The notes beneath the pieces are model-generated. The model was not told the origin of the DNA. It saw only the letters and a program-made list of their open reading frames with translations, and did no database searches. From UBA11740 sp049273695 (GTDB lineage Bacteria > Acidobacteriota > Blastocatellia > Pyrinomonadales > Pyrinomonadaceae), in contig JBASRE010000044.1 of assembly GCA_049273695.1 (NCBI GenBank), positions 62,001 through 126,000 of the forward strand: a DNA stretch of 64,000 bases, in the 5' to 3' direction. The translations under genes and the position numbers were made by a program. How positions within the stretch are numbered: the first letter of the stretch is position 1; each line of letters begins with the position of its first letter. This document shows positions 52,385 to 60,432 of the stretch, piece after piece.

Positions 52385-53083
52385 ATGAAATCAAGGTACC
52401 TCGGCTTACCGCTAATTTTTATTCTTTCTGTCATTAGCCATTCGGCACAACCTCGGTCGCGTTCCGGTGAAAGCTGGCGAAGCGCTAAACCGAAGACCGT
52501 GACGCTCTTTTCTCGCGCGAAATACAAAGACAAGAATCAAGGGTATGGAAAATCGGCGTTTAGTTTTAACCACGGCTTAAGAAGTGATTCCCACCCGCGC
52601 ATTACAGGCAATAACTATGAGCTGCTGTACGGCAGTATTTGCTGGAATAGAGACTGTGATTGGTTCAGCGTGACAATGGTGGCCGACGATCACAGCCGCA
52701 TCAAAGACTTAGGTGAGTTGAAATGGTCTGACCCGTTTGAAGTTCCTGACCTGCCGCCCAACCCTGATTGGAACCAGGGGATCAGATGGCCAGGGAAAAA
52801 CGAAACTCTCGAACAATCATCGAAAGGTCAGGTGACCAAAGTAGTCGCTGGACACATCTACGTTCTGCGATCCAAAGATTCTCGATCTGACCTCTACACT
52901 TTGTTTCGCGTTGAGAAACTGGTGCCAAATGATGAAGTCACAATTTCCTGGAAAGTAGTTCGTCGCAAGAGTCCGGACCCAAGACATTTTCCCGAGCCAA
53001 GAATTCTTGACCCGCCTTCCGTCATTCGTTCGCCCCCGTCGATGTACCAGGTGAGGCCCCCTCGAATCGTCGTACCGAATTAA
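52385..53083 (+). CDS. Hypothetical exported protein
   Basis: A 232-residue protein with a signal peptide (YLGLPLIFILSVISHSAQP). The mature part contains YGSICWNRDCDWFSVTMVADDHSRIKDLG (a likely disulfide pair) and a Pro-rich C terminus. An SSKGQVTKVVAGHIYVLRSKDSRSDLYTLFRVEK stretch is beta-like. ATG 52385 is preferred to the codon at 52334 because the signal starts there. No recognised domain; function unknown. Confidence 0.7.
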   Translation: MKSRYLGLPLIFILSVISHSAQPRSRSGESWRSAKPKTVTLFSRAKYKDKNQGYGKSAFSFNHGLRSDSHPRITGNNYELLYGSICWNRDCDWFSVTMVADDHSRIKDLGELKWSDPFEVPDLPPNPDWNQGIRWPGKNETLEQSSKGQVTKVVAGHIYVLRSKDSRSDLYTLFRVEKLVPNDEVTISWKVVRRKSPDPRHFPEPRILDPPSVIRSPPSMYQVRPPRIVVPN

Positions 53084-53210
53084 CTCGCAGCCAAATCTGA
53101 TGTTGTAATTCGAGACAGACGAGATTGAGTATTCACTCGTCTGCGCTGCGAATCAGGGCAACCCATGTTGTCGGGTCGCTGGCATGTCCTTCGCCTCTGT
53201 TTATTCAGAT

Positions 53211-54773
53211 ATGGCCACAACTACGAAAGATAAAGAGCATCTCGCGGACGGAATCACCACCTCAGTTTGGGTCGCAACTGCGGACACGCCAGCGCAAAAG
53301 CCGCTGGCGAAAGACACAAGCTCTGACGTCGTGATCATCGGCGCCGGCATCGCTGGACTAACCACCGCGTACCTGCTGGCGCAGGAGGAGAAGTCGGTCG
53401 TCGTGCTGGACGATGGGCCCATCGGCGGTGGGATGACTTCGCGCACAACGGCGCACCTCTCGAACGCGCTCGACGATCGCTACTTTGAATTGGAGCGATT
53501 GTTTGGTGAAGAGGGAGCGCGGCTGGCTGGGCAGAGTCACACCGCGGCCATCGATCGCGTCGAGGCCATCGTCAACCAGGAGAAGATCGAGTGTGAGTTC
53601 CAGCGGACGGACGGCTATTTATTTCTGCCGGCGAATGGCCGCGTAAAGGTTCTGGAGGACGAATTGCCCGCGGCGCATCGTGCAGGACTCACTGAAGTTC
53701 AGCGCCTGGAACGAGCGCCGCTCGAGTTTTGGGACACGGGGCCGTGTTTGCACTTTCCGCGGCAGGCCGAATTCCATCCGTTGCTTTACCTGAACGGATT
53801 GGTGCGTGCGATTGAACGGGACGGGGGCAAGGTTTACACCGGCACGCACGCCGACGAAGTTGAAGGCGGCGACGACGCACACGTCACCACCAGCAGCGGC
53901 TACGACATCAAGTGCCGTGGCATAGTTGTGGCCACAAACACCCCGGTGAACGATCTCTTCGCGATTCACACGAAACAAGCTCCGTACACCACGTACGTGA
54001 TCGGCGCGCGCATTCCGAAAGGATCAGTGCCGTCGATCCTGCTTTGGGACGCGCCACCCGATCTCTGGGATGCGTATCACTACATTCGTGTCACTTCTGG
54101 TGAAGGTCACGACGTGCTGGTTGTTGGCGGCGAGGATCACAAGACAGGCCAGCAGCACGACTGCGCGCAGCGCTGGGGCAAGCTCGAGCAGTGGACGCGC
54201 AATCGTTTTCCGATGGCTGAAGAGATCGAGTTCCGCTGGTCGGGCCAGGTGATGGAGCCTTATGACGGTCTCGCTTACATCGGCCGCAATCCGCTCGATT
54301 CCGACAATGTGTTTATCGCCACGGGCGATTCGGGCATGGGCATGACACACGGCACCATCGCGGGCATGCTCATCACCGATCTGATTATGGAACGCGAGAA
54401 TCCCTGGGCCGAACTCTATGATCCTTCGCGCAAAACTCTGAGCGCAGCGAAAGACTTCGTGGCCGAAAACATGAACGTGATGGCCCAGTACACGGATCTG
54501 GTTACGTCCGGCGAAGTCGATTCAGAGGACGAGATTGCCAAAGGCGAAGGCGCTGTCCTGCGCAGCGGTCTAAGCAAAGTGGCCGTCTATCGCGACGGTG
54601 AGGGCACGGTACATCGCATGTCGGCCATCTGCGTGCATCTCGGTTGCGTCGTGGCGTGGAACGGATGCGAGAAGACCTGGGACTGCCCATGTCACGGCTC
54701 GCGGTACGATCGATTCGGCAGCGTGTTCTGCGGACCCGCTAACAAAGATCTACCACCCGTCGAAGAGTCCTGA
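53211..54773 (+). CDS. FAD-dependent oxidoreductase with C-terminal Rieske domain
   Basis: A 520-residue fusion. Residues ~38-70 hold the dinucleotide motif DVVIIGAGIAGLTTAYLLAQ; the DAO-type body includes FRWSGQVMEPYDGLAYIG and IATGDSGMGMTHGTIAG. The C-terminal ~90 residues form a Rieske [2Fe-2S] domain with CVHLGC and CPCHGS, so both ligand pairs are complete. Such proteins (COG0665 plus COG0723) probably pass electrons from an amine or other substrate to a quinone or protein acceptor; the true substrate is unknown. ATG 53211 gives MATTTKDKEH; an upstream ATG nine codons earlier has no extra homology. Monocistronic as seen. Confidence 0.9.
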   Translation: MATTTKDKEHLADGITTSVWVATADTPAQKPLAKDTSSDVVIIGAGIAGLTTAYLLAQEEKSVVVLDDGPIGGGMTSRTTAHLSNALDDRYFELERLFGEEGARLAGQSHTAAIDRVEAIVNQEKIECEFQRTDGYLFLPANGRVKVLEDELPAAHRAGLTEVQRLERAPLEFWDTGPCLHFPRQAEFHPLLYLNGLVRAIERDGGKVYTGTHADEVEGGDDAHVTTSSGYDIKCRGIVVATNTPVNDLFAIHTKQAPYTTYVIGARIPKGSVPSILLWDAPPDLWDAYHYIRVTSGEGHDVLVVGGEDHKTGQQHDCAQRWGKLEQWTRNRFPMAEEIEFRWSGQVMEPYDGLAYIGRNPLDSDNVFIATGDSGMGMTHGTIAGMLITDLIMERENPWAELYDPSRKTLSAAKDFVAENMNVMAQYTDLVTSGEVDSEDEIAKGEGAVLRSGLSKVAVYRDGEGTVHRMSAICVHLGCVVAWNGCEKTWDCPCHGSRYDRFGSVFCGPANKDLPPVEES

Positions 54774-54794
54774 ACGATCATACTCGTAGGTGTG

Positions 54795-54898
54795 TTTTCT
54801 CTGTGCGGCTCTGTGGTTCTCGGTGTCTCTGTGGTTTAGTTCTTAAAAACAAATTCACCACAGAGACACGGAGTTCCACAAAGCCCCACAGAGATTCT
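54795..54898. repeat. Word repeat CACAGAGACACGGAGTTCCACA with complementary arm
   Basis: TCTCTGTGCGGCTCTGTGGT and CTCGGTGTCTCTGTGGT pair with ACCACAGAGACACGGAGTTC and CACAAAGCCCCACAGAGA around a short AT-rich loop. The same word occurs at 57606-57706. It lies between the FAD-Rieske gene and a thioesterase. Confidence 0.8.
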
Positions 54899-54959
54899 GA
54901 AACCAGGACACTACCGATCGTCCATTTACGATTCAGCCTTCACGCCTTACTATCGTGCG

Positions 54960-55334
54960 ATGAACGCTGATCCCGCAATTCGCATCACGATGCTGCCGCG
55001 CGACACGAACTCGCAGGGCACGATCTTCGGTGGCGTCATTCTCAGCTACATCGACATGGCGGGCGCGATCGAAGCGCATCGTCGCACGGGGATGGAGCGG
55101 TTCGTCACCGTCGCCATGCGCGAGATTATCTTCCATGAGCCCGTCTTCGTCGGCGACCTGGTCAGCTTTTTTTCCGAGACAGTCAAGATCGGCACTACGT
55201 CGATTACGACCCGAGTTATCGTAGAAGCCGAGCGGTACGGATCGCCGGGAGTGAAGGCTCGCGTAACGGAAGCGGAAGTCATTTACGTCGCGGTGGATCG
55301 GGACGGGAAGAAGAGAGAGATCAAGGCGAAATGA
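54960..55334 (+). CDS. Acyl-CoA thioesterase (hotdog fold, YciA-like)
   Basis: A 124-residue hotdog-fold hydrolase that cleaves acyl-CoA to acid and CoA. It has PRDTNSQGTIFGGVILSYIDMAGAIEA, in which Asn-Gln-Gly-Thr-Ile-Phe-Gly-Gly and the Asp are the typical catalytic and CoA motifs, and VGDLVSFFSETVKIGTTSIT. Length is normal. It probably acts as a hexamer in the cytoplasm. It is convergent with the PaaI-like thioesterase gene, and a hairpin repeat lies between. Confidence 0.88.
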   Translation: MNADPAIRITMLPRDTNSQGTIFGGVILSYIDMAGAIEAHRRTGMERFVTVAMREIIFHEPVFVGDLVSFFSETVKIGTTSITTRVIVEAERYGSPGVKARVTEAEVIYVAVDRDGKKREIKAK

Positions 55335-55440
55335 TTTGGAGTGCGCTGGCAGAGCGTGGCGGCGACGGCGCTTTGGATGATTAAACCGAACTTGGCAACG
55401 CGCTGATCCAAAGCGCCGCCACGGTCGGCGCACTCCAAAA
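55330..55440. repeat. Inverted GGAGTGCGC...GCGCACTCC repeat between two thioesterase genes
   Basis: TTTGGAGTGCGCTGGCAGAG with CGTGGCGGCGACGGCGCTTTGGAT are answered downstream by ATCCAAAGCGCCGCCACGGT and CGGCGCACTCCAAAAT. The stem occupies the whole gap between the convergent genes and could terminate both. Confidence 0.78.
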
Positions 55441-55902
55441 TCACCAGCGATGATAGGCGGGATGACCCGGCTTCACCGCCACGAAAGTTCCGCGACAAGT
55501 AGCAGTTACTTTGCCGCGCGCGATTAACTCACCTTCGACGATCGCTCGATCTTCTTTTAATTCAACTACCCGCGCTCGCAGTTCAACTGGCCCGTCAGTC
55601 GGCGTCGGTCTCAGCAAAGTGATCGTGTAGTCGGCAGTGACCGTGCACGGCGGACGATCGACTCCGGCGTGCTTCATCAGGTGATATGCCGCTGTCCAGT
55701 TGCAGTGACAGTCCAGCAGCGTGCCGATGATGCCGCCGCTCAACATTCCGGGGAAGGCCTCCTGATAAGTTTCGGGGTTGAAAGTGGCGACCACTTCATC
55801 ACCTTCGGGAAAGCTGCGAATGTGCAGCCCTTTCTCGTTCGCGGGGCCACAGCCGAAACACGCCATATTCGGCGCGTAAGTTTCCTGGATACTTTTTTCC
55901 AT
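55441..55902 (-). CDS. PaaI-type thioesterase (hotdog fold)
   Basis: A 153-residue hotdog protein. An N-terminal Cys-rich stretch (ACFGCGPANEKGLHI) is followed by GMLSGGIIGTLLDCHCNWTAAYHL, the active-site region of the PaaI family, and VTADYTITLLRPTP and GKVTATCRGTFVAVKPGHP. It probably hydrolyses short or aromatic acyl-CoA thioesters. ATG 55902 gives MEKSIQETYAPN; a longer frame from 56055 consists of word-repeat translation. It is probably part of a unit with the AMP-dependent ligase upstream on this strand. Confidence 0.85.
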   Translation of the reverse strand: MEKSIQETYAPNMACFGCGPANEKGLHIRSFPEGDEVVATFNPETYQEAFPGMLSGGIIGTLLDCHCNWTAAYHLMKHAGVDRPPCTVTADYTITLLRPTPTDGPVELRARVVELKEDRAIVEGELIARGKVTATCRGTFVAVKPGHPAYHRW

Positions 55903-55990
55903 AAGTCGAATGTCCAAGGTCCAAAGTCCAACGTCCAAGTGCGCGTCTTCAATGACGTTGGACATTGGACGTTGGACTTTGGACTTGCCG
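55903..55990. repeat. Word repeat GTCCAAGGTCCAAAG with complementary arm
   Basis: GTCCAAGGTCCAAAGTCCAA and CGTCCAAGTGCGCG are followed by TTGGACATTGGACGTTGGAC and TTTGGACTTGCC. It lies between the ligase and the PaaI gene, overlapping the last ligase codons and the region just upstream of PaaI. The same word forms the repeat at 58144. Confidence 0.8.
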
Positions 55991-57535
55991 TAACTGCTCA
56001 CGCAGCTTGAACCGCTGGATTTTTCCGGTCGCAGTGTAAGGCAGTTCTGAAACAAAGATGTAGCGACGCGGTTGTTTGAATCTCGGCAGTGCGGATTCGC
56101 ACAACGCGCGCAAGGCTTGCTCCACTATCTCTTCACCGTCGTTTTCGTTTGCACGCACGATGAACGCACACACGCATGACAAGTTGTCTTTGTCGAGTCC
56201 TTCGACGACGGCCGCAGCGCGAATCTTGTCGCACTTCAAGAGCACGCCTTCGACTTCGACGGGTGAAACCCATTGGCCTGTCGGTTTAAAGCAGTCATCA
56301 CTGCGGCCCATGTGCCACCAGAATCCGTCCGCATCCTGACGATACAAATCTCCCGTGCGCGCCCACCCTTCGACGAACGTATGCGCCGAAGTTTCCTGCC
56401 GCTGCCAGTACCGGCTTGCCGCACTCGCGCCACGGATCCAGAGATTTCCTTCCGCGCCTGGCGCCACCGGCGCCCCTTCATGATCGATCAGCTTTGCGTC
56501 GTAGCCCTTCACGAGCCGTCCGCTGCTGCCGTAGCGCGCCTCGGCTTTGTGATTCGAGATGAACATGTGCAGCATCTCTGTCGAACCGATGCCGTCGAGC
56601 ACTTCCACGCCGAGTGTTCGCTGCCAATCTTCGCCCAGTTGCGCGGGCAGCGCTTCGCCCGCCGAAACGCACATGCGCAGGCTCGAACAGTCGAGCGGCG
56701 CAACATTCCGGTGATGTTCGAGCAGCATGCGATAGACGACCGGCACACCAAAGAAGATTGTCGGCCGATAGTCGCGGAAGATACGCGACACGACTTCCGG
56801 CGTGGGTTTCTCACGACACAAGATCGTGGTGAAGCCGTTCAGCAGGGGAAACGTGAACGCGTTGCCCAGGCCGTACGCGAACGGCAGACGCGACGATGAA
56901 AACAAGCGGTCGCCTTCACGCAGACGCAAAACCTCCTGGCAGAACGTTTCGTTCGTGTAGAAGATGTCGGCCTGACTATGCACGGCGCCTTTTGGTTCGC
57001 CGGTGCTGCCGGAGGTGTAAAGAATAAAAGCGTCGGCGCCTAGAGTCGTACTACTACTGGAAAAGTCACCGGCAAGTGGTCGTTGTTCAGCGACGTCGAA
57101 TCGCGTCACGTGAATGTTTGAAACGAACGGGTCAGTGTCGCCGTCGCGTCTCACAACCAGCAGCTTCAGATCGGCGTCTGCCTGGTTTTCATCTCCGAAC
57201 AGTGATGGCGCCGCTTGATTTTCAACAATGACGAGGCGCGCACCGCAATCCTTCAGGATGATCATCTGCTCGCTTTTCCGGAGCGCCATGTTGATGGGCA
57301 CAGCGATAGCCCCGAGCGAAATGACTGCGACGAACGACGCTATGAATTCCGGAGAGTCGTTGAGGAGGATCGCCACTCGATCGCCGGCGCGCAAATCGAG
57401 CGCGTTCAGTTTCTCGGCGGTCTCGAGCGTCAGTGCGCGCAGTTCGCCGTAAGTGATTTCGCGTTGCTCGAACATGACGGCGACGCGCGCGTCACGCTCA
57501 GGCTTGAAGATTTCTGCGAAGAGATTAGCCGCCAA
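55949..57535 (-). CDS. AMP-dependent acyl-CoA synthetase (benzoate-CoA ligase-like)
   Basis: A 528-residue ANL-superfamily ligase that activates a carboxylic acid through an acyl-AMP to acyl-CoA. Motifs are FILYTSGSTGEPKGAVHS (phosphate loop, near residue 175), DGIGSTEMLHMF, GWARTGDLYRQD, and PYTATGKIQRFKLREQL with the catalytic Lys near the C terminus. FSSSRLPFAYGLGNAFTFPL resembles benzoate-CoA ligases. The last ~12 residues (QSPTSNVQRH) are encoded by the word repeat. Along with the two thioesterases it suggests an aromatic or fatty acyl-CoA module; the substrate is unproven. Confidence 0.9.
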   Translation of the reverse strand: MAANLFAEIFKPERDARVAVMFEQREITYGELRALTLETAEKLNALDLRAGDRVAILLNDSPEFIASFVAVISLGAIAVPINMALRKSEQMIILKDCGARLVIVENQAAPSLFGDENQADADLKLLVVRRDGDTDPFVSNIHVTRFDVAEQRPLAGDFSSSSTTLGADAFILYTSGSTGEPKGAVHSQADIFYTNETFCQEVLRLREGDRLFSSSRLPFAYGLGNAFTFPLLNGFTTILCREKPTPEVVSRIFRDYRPTIFFGVPVVYRMLLEHHRNVAPLDCSSLRMCVSAGEALPAQLGEDWQRTLGVEVLDGIGSTEMLHMFISNHKAEARYGSSGRLVKGYDAKLIDHEGAPVAPGAEGNLWIRGASAASRYWQRQETSAHTFVEGWARTGDLYRQDADGFWWHMGRSDDCFKPTGQWVSPVEVEGVLLKCDKIRAAAVVEGLDKDNLSCVCAFIVRANENDGEEIVEQALRALCESALPRFKQPRRYIFVSELPYTATGKIQRFKLREQLRQVQSPTSNVQRH

Positions 57536-57605
57536 AGTGGCTCAGACTTTATTCCCGTGTTGCGGACTTCGCAACATCCTTCCGGGGTAGTGACCTAATT
57601 TCAGA

Positions 57606-57706
57606 ATCTCTGTGAGATTCGGTGGAACTCCGTGTCTCTGTGGTGAATTTATCTTAGCCATTACCACACCACAGAGACACGGAGTTCCACAGAGCATGCA
57701 CAGAGA
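57606..57706. repeat. Word repeat CACAGAGACACGGAGTTCCAC with complementary arm
   Basis: ATCTCTGTGAGATTCGGTGG with AACTCCGTGTCTCTGTGGTG is answered by CACCACAGAGACACGGAGTT and CCACAGAGCATGCACAGAG. It shares the word of the repeat at 54795 and lies between the ligase start and a hypothetical gene on the other strand. Confidence 0.8.
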
Positions 57707-57781
57707 AAGACAAATTAAGACCCCTCCCTTCCGCTGCTGTCGATTTGAGAGTTCCTTAAGGCTGTGGTTTGATGAGAGCAA

Positions 57782-58144
57782 ATGCCCGTCGTCAAGAAAC
57801 GAAACCAACAGACCGAATCGCGGTTGCTGCTTGAATCCGGTGACCCGGTTGAGTTGCCGCCGGCCGAAATTGCCGACAGCGCCGTGCTGGTTCAGTTCGA
57901 CAAACTCAAGCCGTTCATTCCCGAGTTGCTGGAAGAGCTACGCGATGGAACCACTGCCGAACCAATCGCAGTAATGAACGATGGAGCGACCTTCGCCATT
58001 CACGGCGATACGCGCACATTCTGGGTCAAGCTATGGCACGCAGCCGGTACCGAGTTAGGAAAGATCGAGCGTGTACAGGTGATCAGTTGCATACCTTCGA
58101 CGCGCGGCCTGAATGTCGTCATCGGCGACGAGCCTCAAGAATAG
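57782..58144 (+). CDS. Conserved hypothetical protein
   Basis: A 120-residue protein without signal or membrane helix. It contains LLLESGDPVELPPAEIADSAVLVQFDKLKPF, TAEPIAVMNDGATFAIHGDTRTFWVKLW and IERVQVISCIPSTRGLNVVIGDE, a compact alpha/beta pattern. It ends where the word repeat at 58144 starts. I recognise no family. Confidence 0.65.
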   Translation: MPVVKKRNQQTESRLLLESGDPVELPPAEIADSAVLVQFDKLKPFIPELLEELRDGTTAEPIAVMNDGATFAIHGDTRTFWVKLWHAAGTELGKIERVQVISCIPSTRGLNVVIGDEPQE

Positions 58145-58350
58145 TCCAAAGTCCAAAGTCCCAGGTCCAACGTCAGAGTCCAAGGCCCAAAGTCCAAAGT
58201 CCAAAGTTTAAAGTCCAAGGTCCAAAGTCCAACGCCCAAAGTTTAAAGTCCAAGGTCCAACGTCAGAGTCCAAGGCCCAAAGTCCAAAGTCCAACGTGTC
58301 CGGAATCGCCTTTGACATTGGACATTGGACGTTGGACATTGGACTAAGAG
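58144..58350. repeat. Long word repeat GTCCAAAGTCC with complementary arm
   Basis: About 155 bases of GTCCAAAGTCCAAAGTCCCA, GTCCAAGGTCCAAAG and AGAGTCCAAGGCCCAAAG words are followed by the complementary TTTGACATTGGACATTGGAC and GTTGGACATTGGAC. It contains two near-identical ~60-base sub-blocks (AGTTTAAAGTCCAAGGTCCA each). It is among the longest in the window and lies 17 bases before cca. Confidence 0.88.
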
Positions 58351-58366
58351 TTAAACCTTGGACTGA

Positions 58367-59758
58367 ATGGCGACGATCCCCAGTGAGGTTTTGGAAATCG
58401 CTCGCGCGGTGCGCGATGAAGGCGGCCGCGCGCTGCTCGTGGGCGGCTGTGTGCGCGATGAACTGATGGGACAGCGCCCCAAGGATTGGGATCTCGAAGT
58501 TTACGGCATTCAACCGGCGCGAATGCGTGAACTGCTCGATCAGTTCGGCAGTGTGAATGTCGTCGGGGAAGCCTTCACGGTTTACAAACTGGGCGCGCAC
58601 CTGGATGTTTCCGTACCGCGGCGGGAACGAAAGACTGGCCGAGGCCATCGCGGGTTCTTTATTGAAGGCGATCCGTCGATGTCTATCGAAGAAGCAGCGC
58701 GCCGGCGCGACTTTACTGTCAATGCGATCCTGCAGGATCCGCTAACGCAGGAAATTCTCGATCCTTTCAATGGCCGCGCTGATCTCAGCAGCAAATTACT
58801 GCGGGCCGTGTCGCCCGACACGTTCGCAGATGACAGTCTGCGCGTTCTTCGGGCCGCCCAGTTCGCCGCGCGTTTCGAATTTGAACTTGAGCCGCAGACG
58901 GCGGAGCTTTGCCGCTCAATCGATCTTTCCGACTTGCCGGCCGAACGCGTCTGGGGCGAGATGGAAAAGCTTTTGTTGCGCGCGCCACGGCCTTCGATCG
59001 GATTGAAATGGCTGCGCGAACTTCGCGCGGTCGATCAATTGTTCCCGGAGCTAAACGCGCTGATCGATGTGCCTCAGGAACCGGAATGGCATCCGGAAGG
59101 TGACGTCTGGATTCACACGCTGCTGACCGTCGACTGCGCGCGCGAATCAATTGACGATTTGCCGTACGCGAAACAAGTGACTGTGATGCTGGCCGCGCTC
59201 GCTCATGATTTTGGCAAGCCCGCCACCACTGCTTTTATCGACGGTCGCATTCGTTCGCGCGAGCACGAAGAACGGGGCGTCCCACCGACGATCAGCTTTC
59301 TCGATCGGTTGAACCTTCACACGCTCGATGGCTATGACGTGCGCGCGCAGGTGATTGCAATTGTCCGCGATCATCTGAAGCCGGGTGAGTTCTTCAAGCA
59401 GCGTGAGGAAGTCAGCGTCGGCGCGTTTCGCCGTCTGGCGCGTAAGTGCGATCCGGATTTGCTTTATCGAGTTGCGAAAGCAGATTCGCTCGGCCGCAAC
59501 GCGGAATGGGTGCCAAAACAAAAATGGTTCGACGCGGAAGCTCAGGAATGGTTTATCGAACGGGTCCGCGAACTTGAGTTGCAGGATGGCGCGCCCGCGC
59601 CAATCCTGCTGGGCCGCCATCTGCTGGAGATGGGAATGCAGCCGGGGCCGCGCGTGGGTGAAATCACGAGAGCAGTTTACGAGATGCAGTTGGACGGGCG
59701 GGTCACGTCGCTGGATGAAGCGCAGCGCGCGGCTGCCATTTTAATATCAGAGACATAG
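58367..59758 (+). CDS. cca: CCA tRNA nucleotidyltransferase with HD domain
   Basis: A 463-residue class II nucleotidyltransferase that adds or repairs the 3'-CCA end of tRNAs. The head domain has ALLVGGCVRDELMG and DWDLEVYG (the catalytic Asp pair), and then RRDFTVNAILQDP. The neck has DDSLRVLRAAQFAARF. The HD motif LAALAHDFGKP at about residue 280 is a phosphohydrolase domain as in enterobacterial enzymes. Length is normal. The window's own tRNAs encode CCA, so here the enzyme mainly repairs ends. Confidence 0.93.
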   Translation: MATIPSEVLEIARAVRDEGGRALLVGGCVRDELMGQRPKDWDLEVYGIQPARMRELLDQFGSVNVVGEAFTVYKLGAHLDVSVPRRERKTGRGHRGFFIEGDPSMSIEEAARRRDFTVNAILQDPLTQEILDPFNGRADLSSKLLRAVSPDTFADDSLRVLRAAQFAARFEFELEPQTAELCRSIDLSDLPAERVWGEMEKLLLRAPRPSIGLKWLRELRAVDQLFPELNALIDVPQEPEWHPEGDVWIHTLLTVDCARESIDDLPYAKQVTVMLAALAHDFGKPATTAFIDGRIRSREHEERGVPPTISFLDRLNLHTLDGYDVRAQVIAIVRDHLKPGEFFKQREEVSVGAFRRLARKCDPDLLYRVAKADSLGRNAEWVPKQKWFDAEAQEWFIERVRELELQDGAPAPILLGRHLLEMGMQPGPRVGEITRAVYEMQLDGRVTSLDEAQRAAAILISET

Positions 59759-59797
59759 ACTTTTTTCGGTGAATCTATTGTGCTTTAATGAGGAATC

Positions 59798-60061
59798 ATG
59801 GCGACCGCGACTGAACATCTTTACGTTTCCAGCAACGATCAGATTCTGAGCGGAGAGCCAATCATCCGAGGAACCAGAACACCTGTGCGGGCAATCGTGG
59901 AGATGTGGCGAACGGGCATGGATCCGGCAGAAATCCCCAAGCACTTGCCGCACTTAACGCTCGCGCAAGTGTTTGACGCTCTCAGCTACTACAGTGATCA
60001 TCGGGACGAAATAGATTTATACATCGGACGAAATCGAGTCCCTGACGATCTGTTGACCTAA
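59798..60061 (+). CDS. DUF433 antitoxin
   Basis: An 87-residue protein of the DUF433 (VapB-like winged-helix) family: SGEPIIRGTRTPVRAIVEMWRTGMDPAEI and LTLAQVFDALSYYSDHRDEID. Such proteins are encoded before DUF5615 PIN-like toxins and neutralise them. It lies 13 bases before the toxin gene. It probably also represses the operon. Confidence 0.88.
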   Translation: MATATEHLYVSSNDQILSGEPIIRGTRTPVRAIVEMWRTGMDPAEIPKHLPHLTLAQVFDALSYYSDHRDEIDLYIGRNRVPDDLLT

Positions 60062-60074
60062 ACCCTTCCTGTGC

Positions 60075-60344
60075 GTGAGTCAGATATTCATTGAACTGTA
60101 TCTCGACGAGGACGTCAGCATCCGGTTGGCGGACCTGTTGCGTGCTCGTGGTTTTATTGTTAACACAACTTTGGACGCCGGAAACTTGGGCCGCTCGGAT
60201 CGCGAACAATTGAAATACGCTGCGGAGAGAAAGCTTTCGTTACTAACGCATAACCGGGCGGATTTTGAGGCGTTAGCGCAGCACTATTTCTCGGCTGGTG
60301 TTACGCATCACGGAATAATCGTTGCAGTTCGCCGTCCAGCATGA
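60075..60344 (+). CDS. DUF5615 PIN-like toxin, probably truncated by a nonsense codon
   Basis: An 89-residue PIN-like protein: IELYLDEDVSIRLADLLRARG (acidic core), GRSDREQLKYAAERKLSLLTHNRADFEAL and HHGIIVAVRRPA. Start is GTG 60075. After the TGA at 60342-60344 the same frame continues EIAARLFPILN, which reads like the natural continuation, and a shift of one frame then gives LTYEQEVQNQVIYI and a TAG at 60419-60421. The C terminus of the family is thus probably lost by a nonsense codon and a frameshift. Active acidic residues remain, so residual function is possible. Confidence 0.75.
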   Translation: MSQIFIELYLDEDVSIRLADLLRARGFIVNTTLDAGNLGRSDREQLKYAAERKLSLLTHNRADFEALAQHYFSAGVTHHGIIVAVRRPA

Positions 60345-60432
60345 GAGATCGCGGCCAGGCTTTTCCCGATCTTAAACTCACGTACGAGCAAGAAGTTCAG
60401 AACCAAGTGATTTACATTTAGGAGACGCACTT

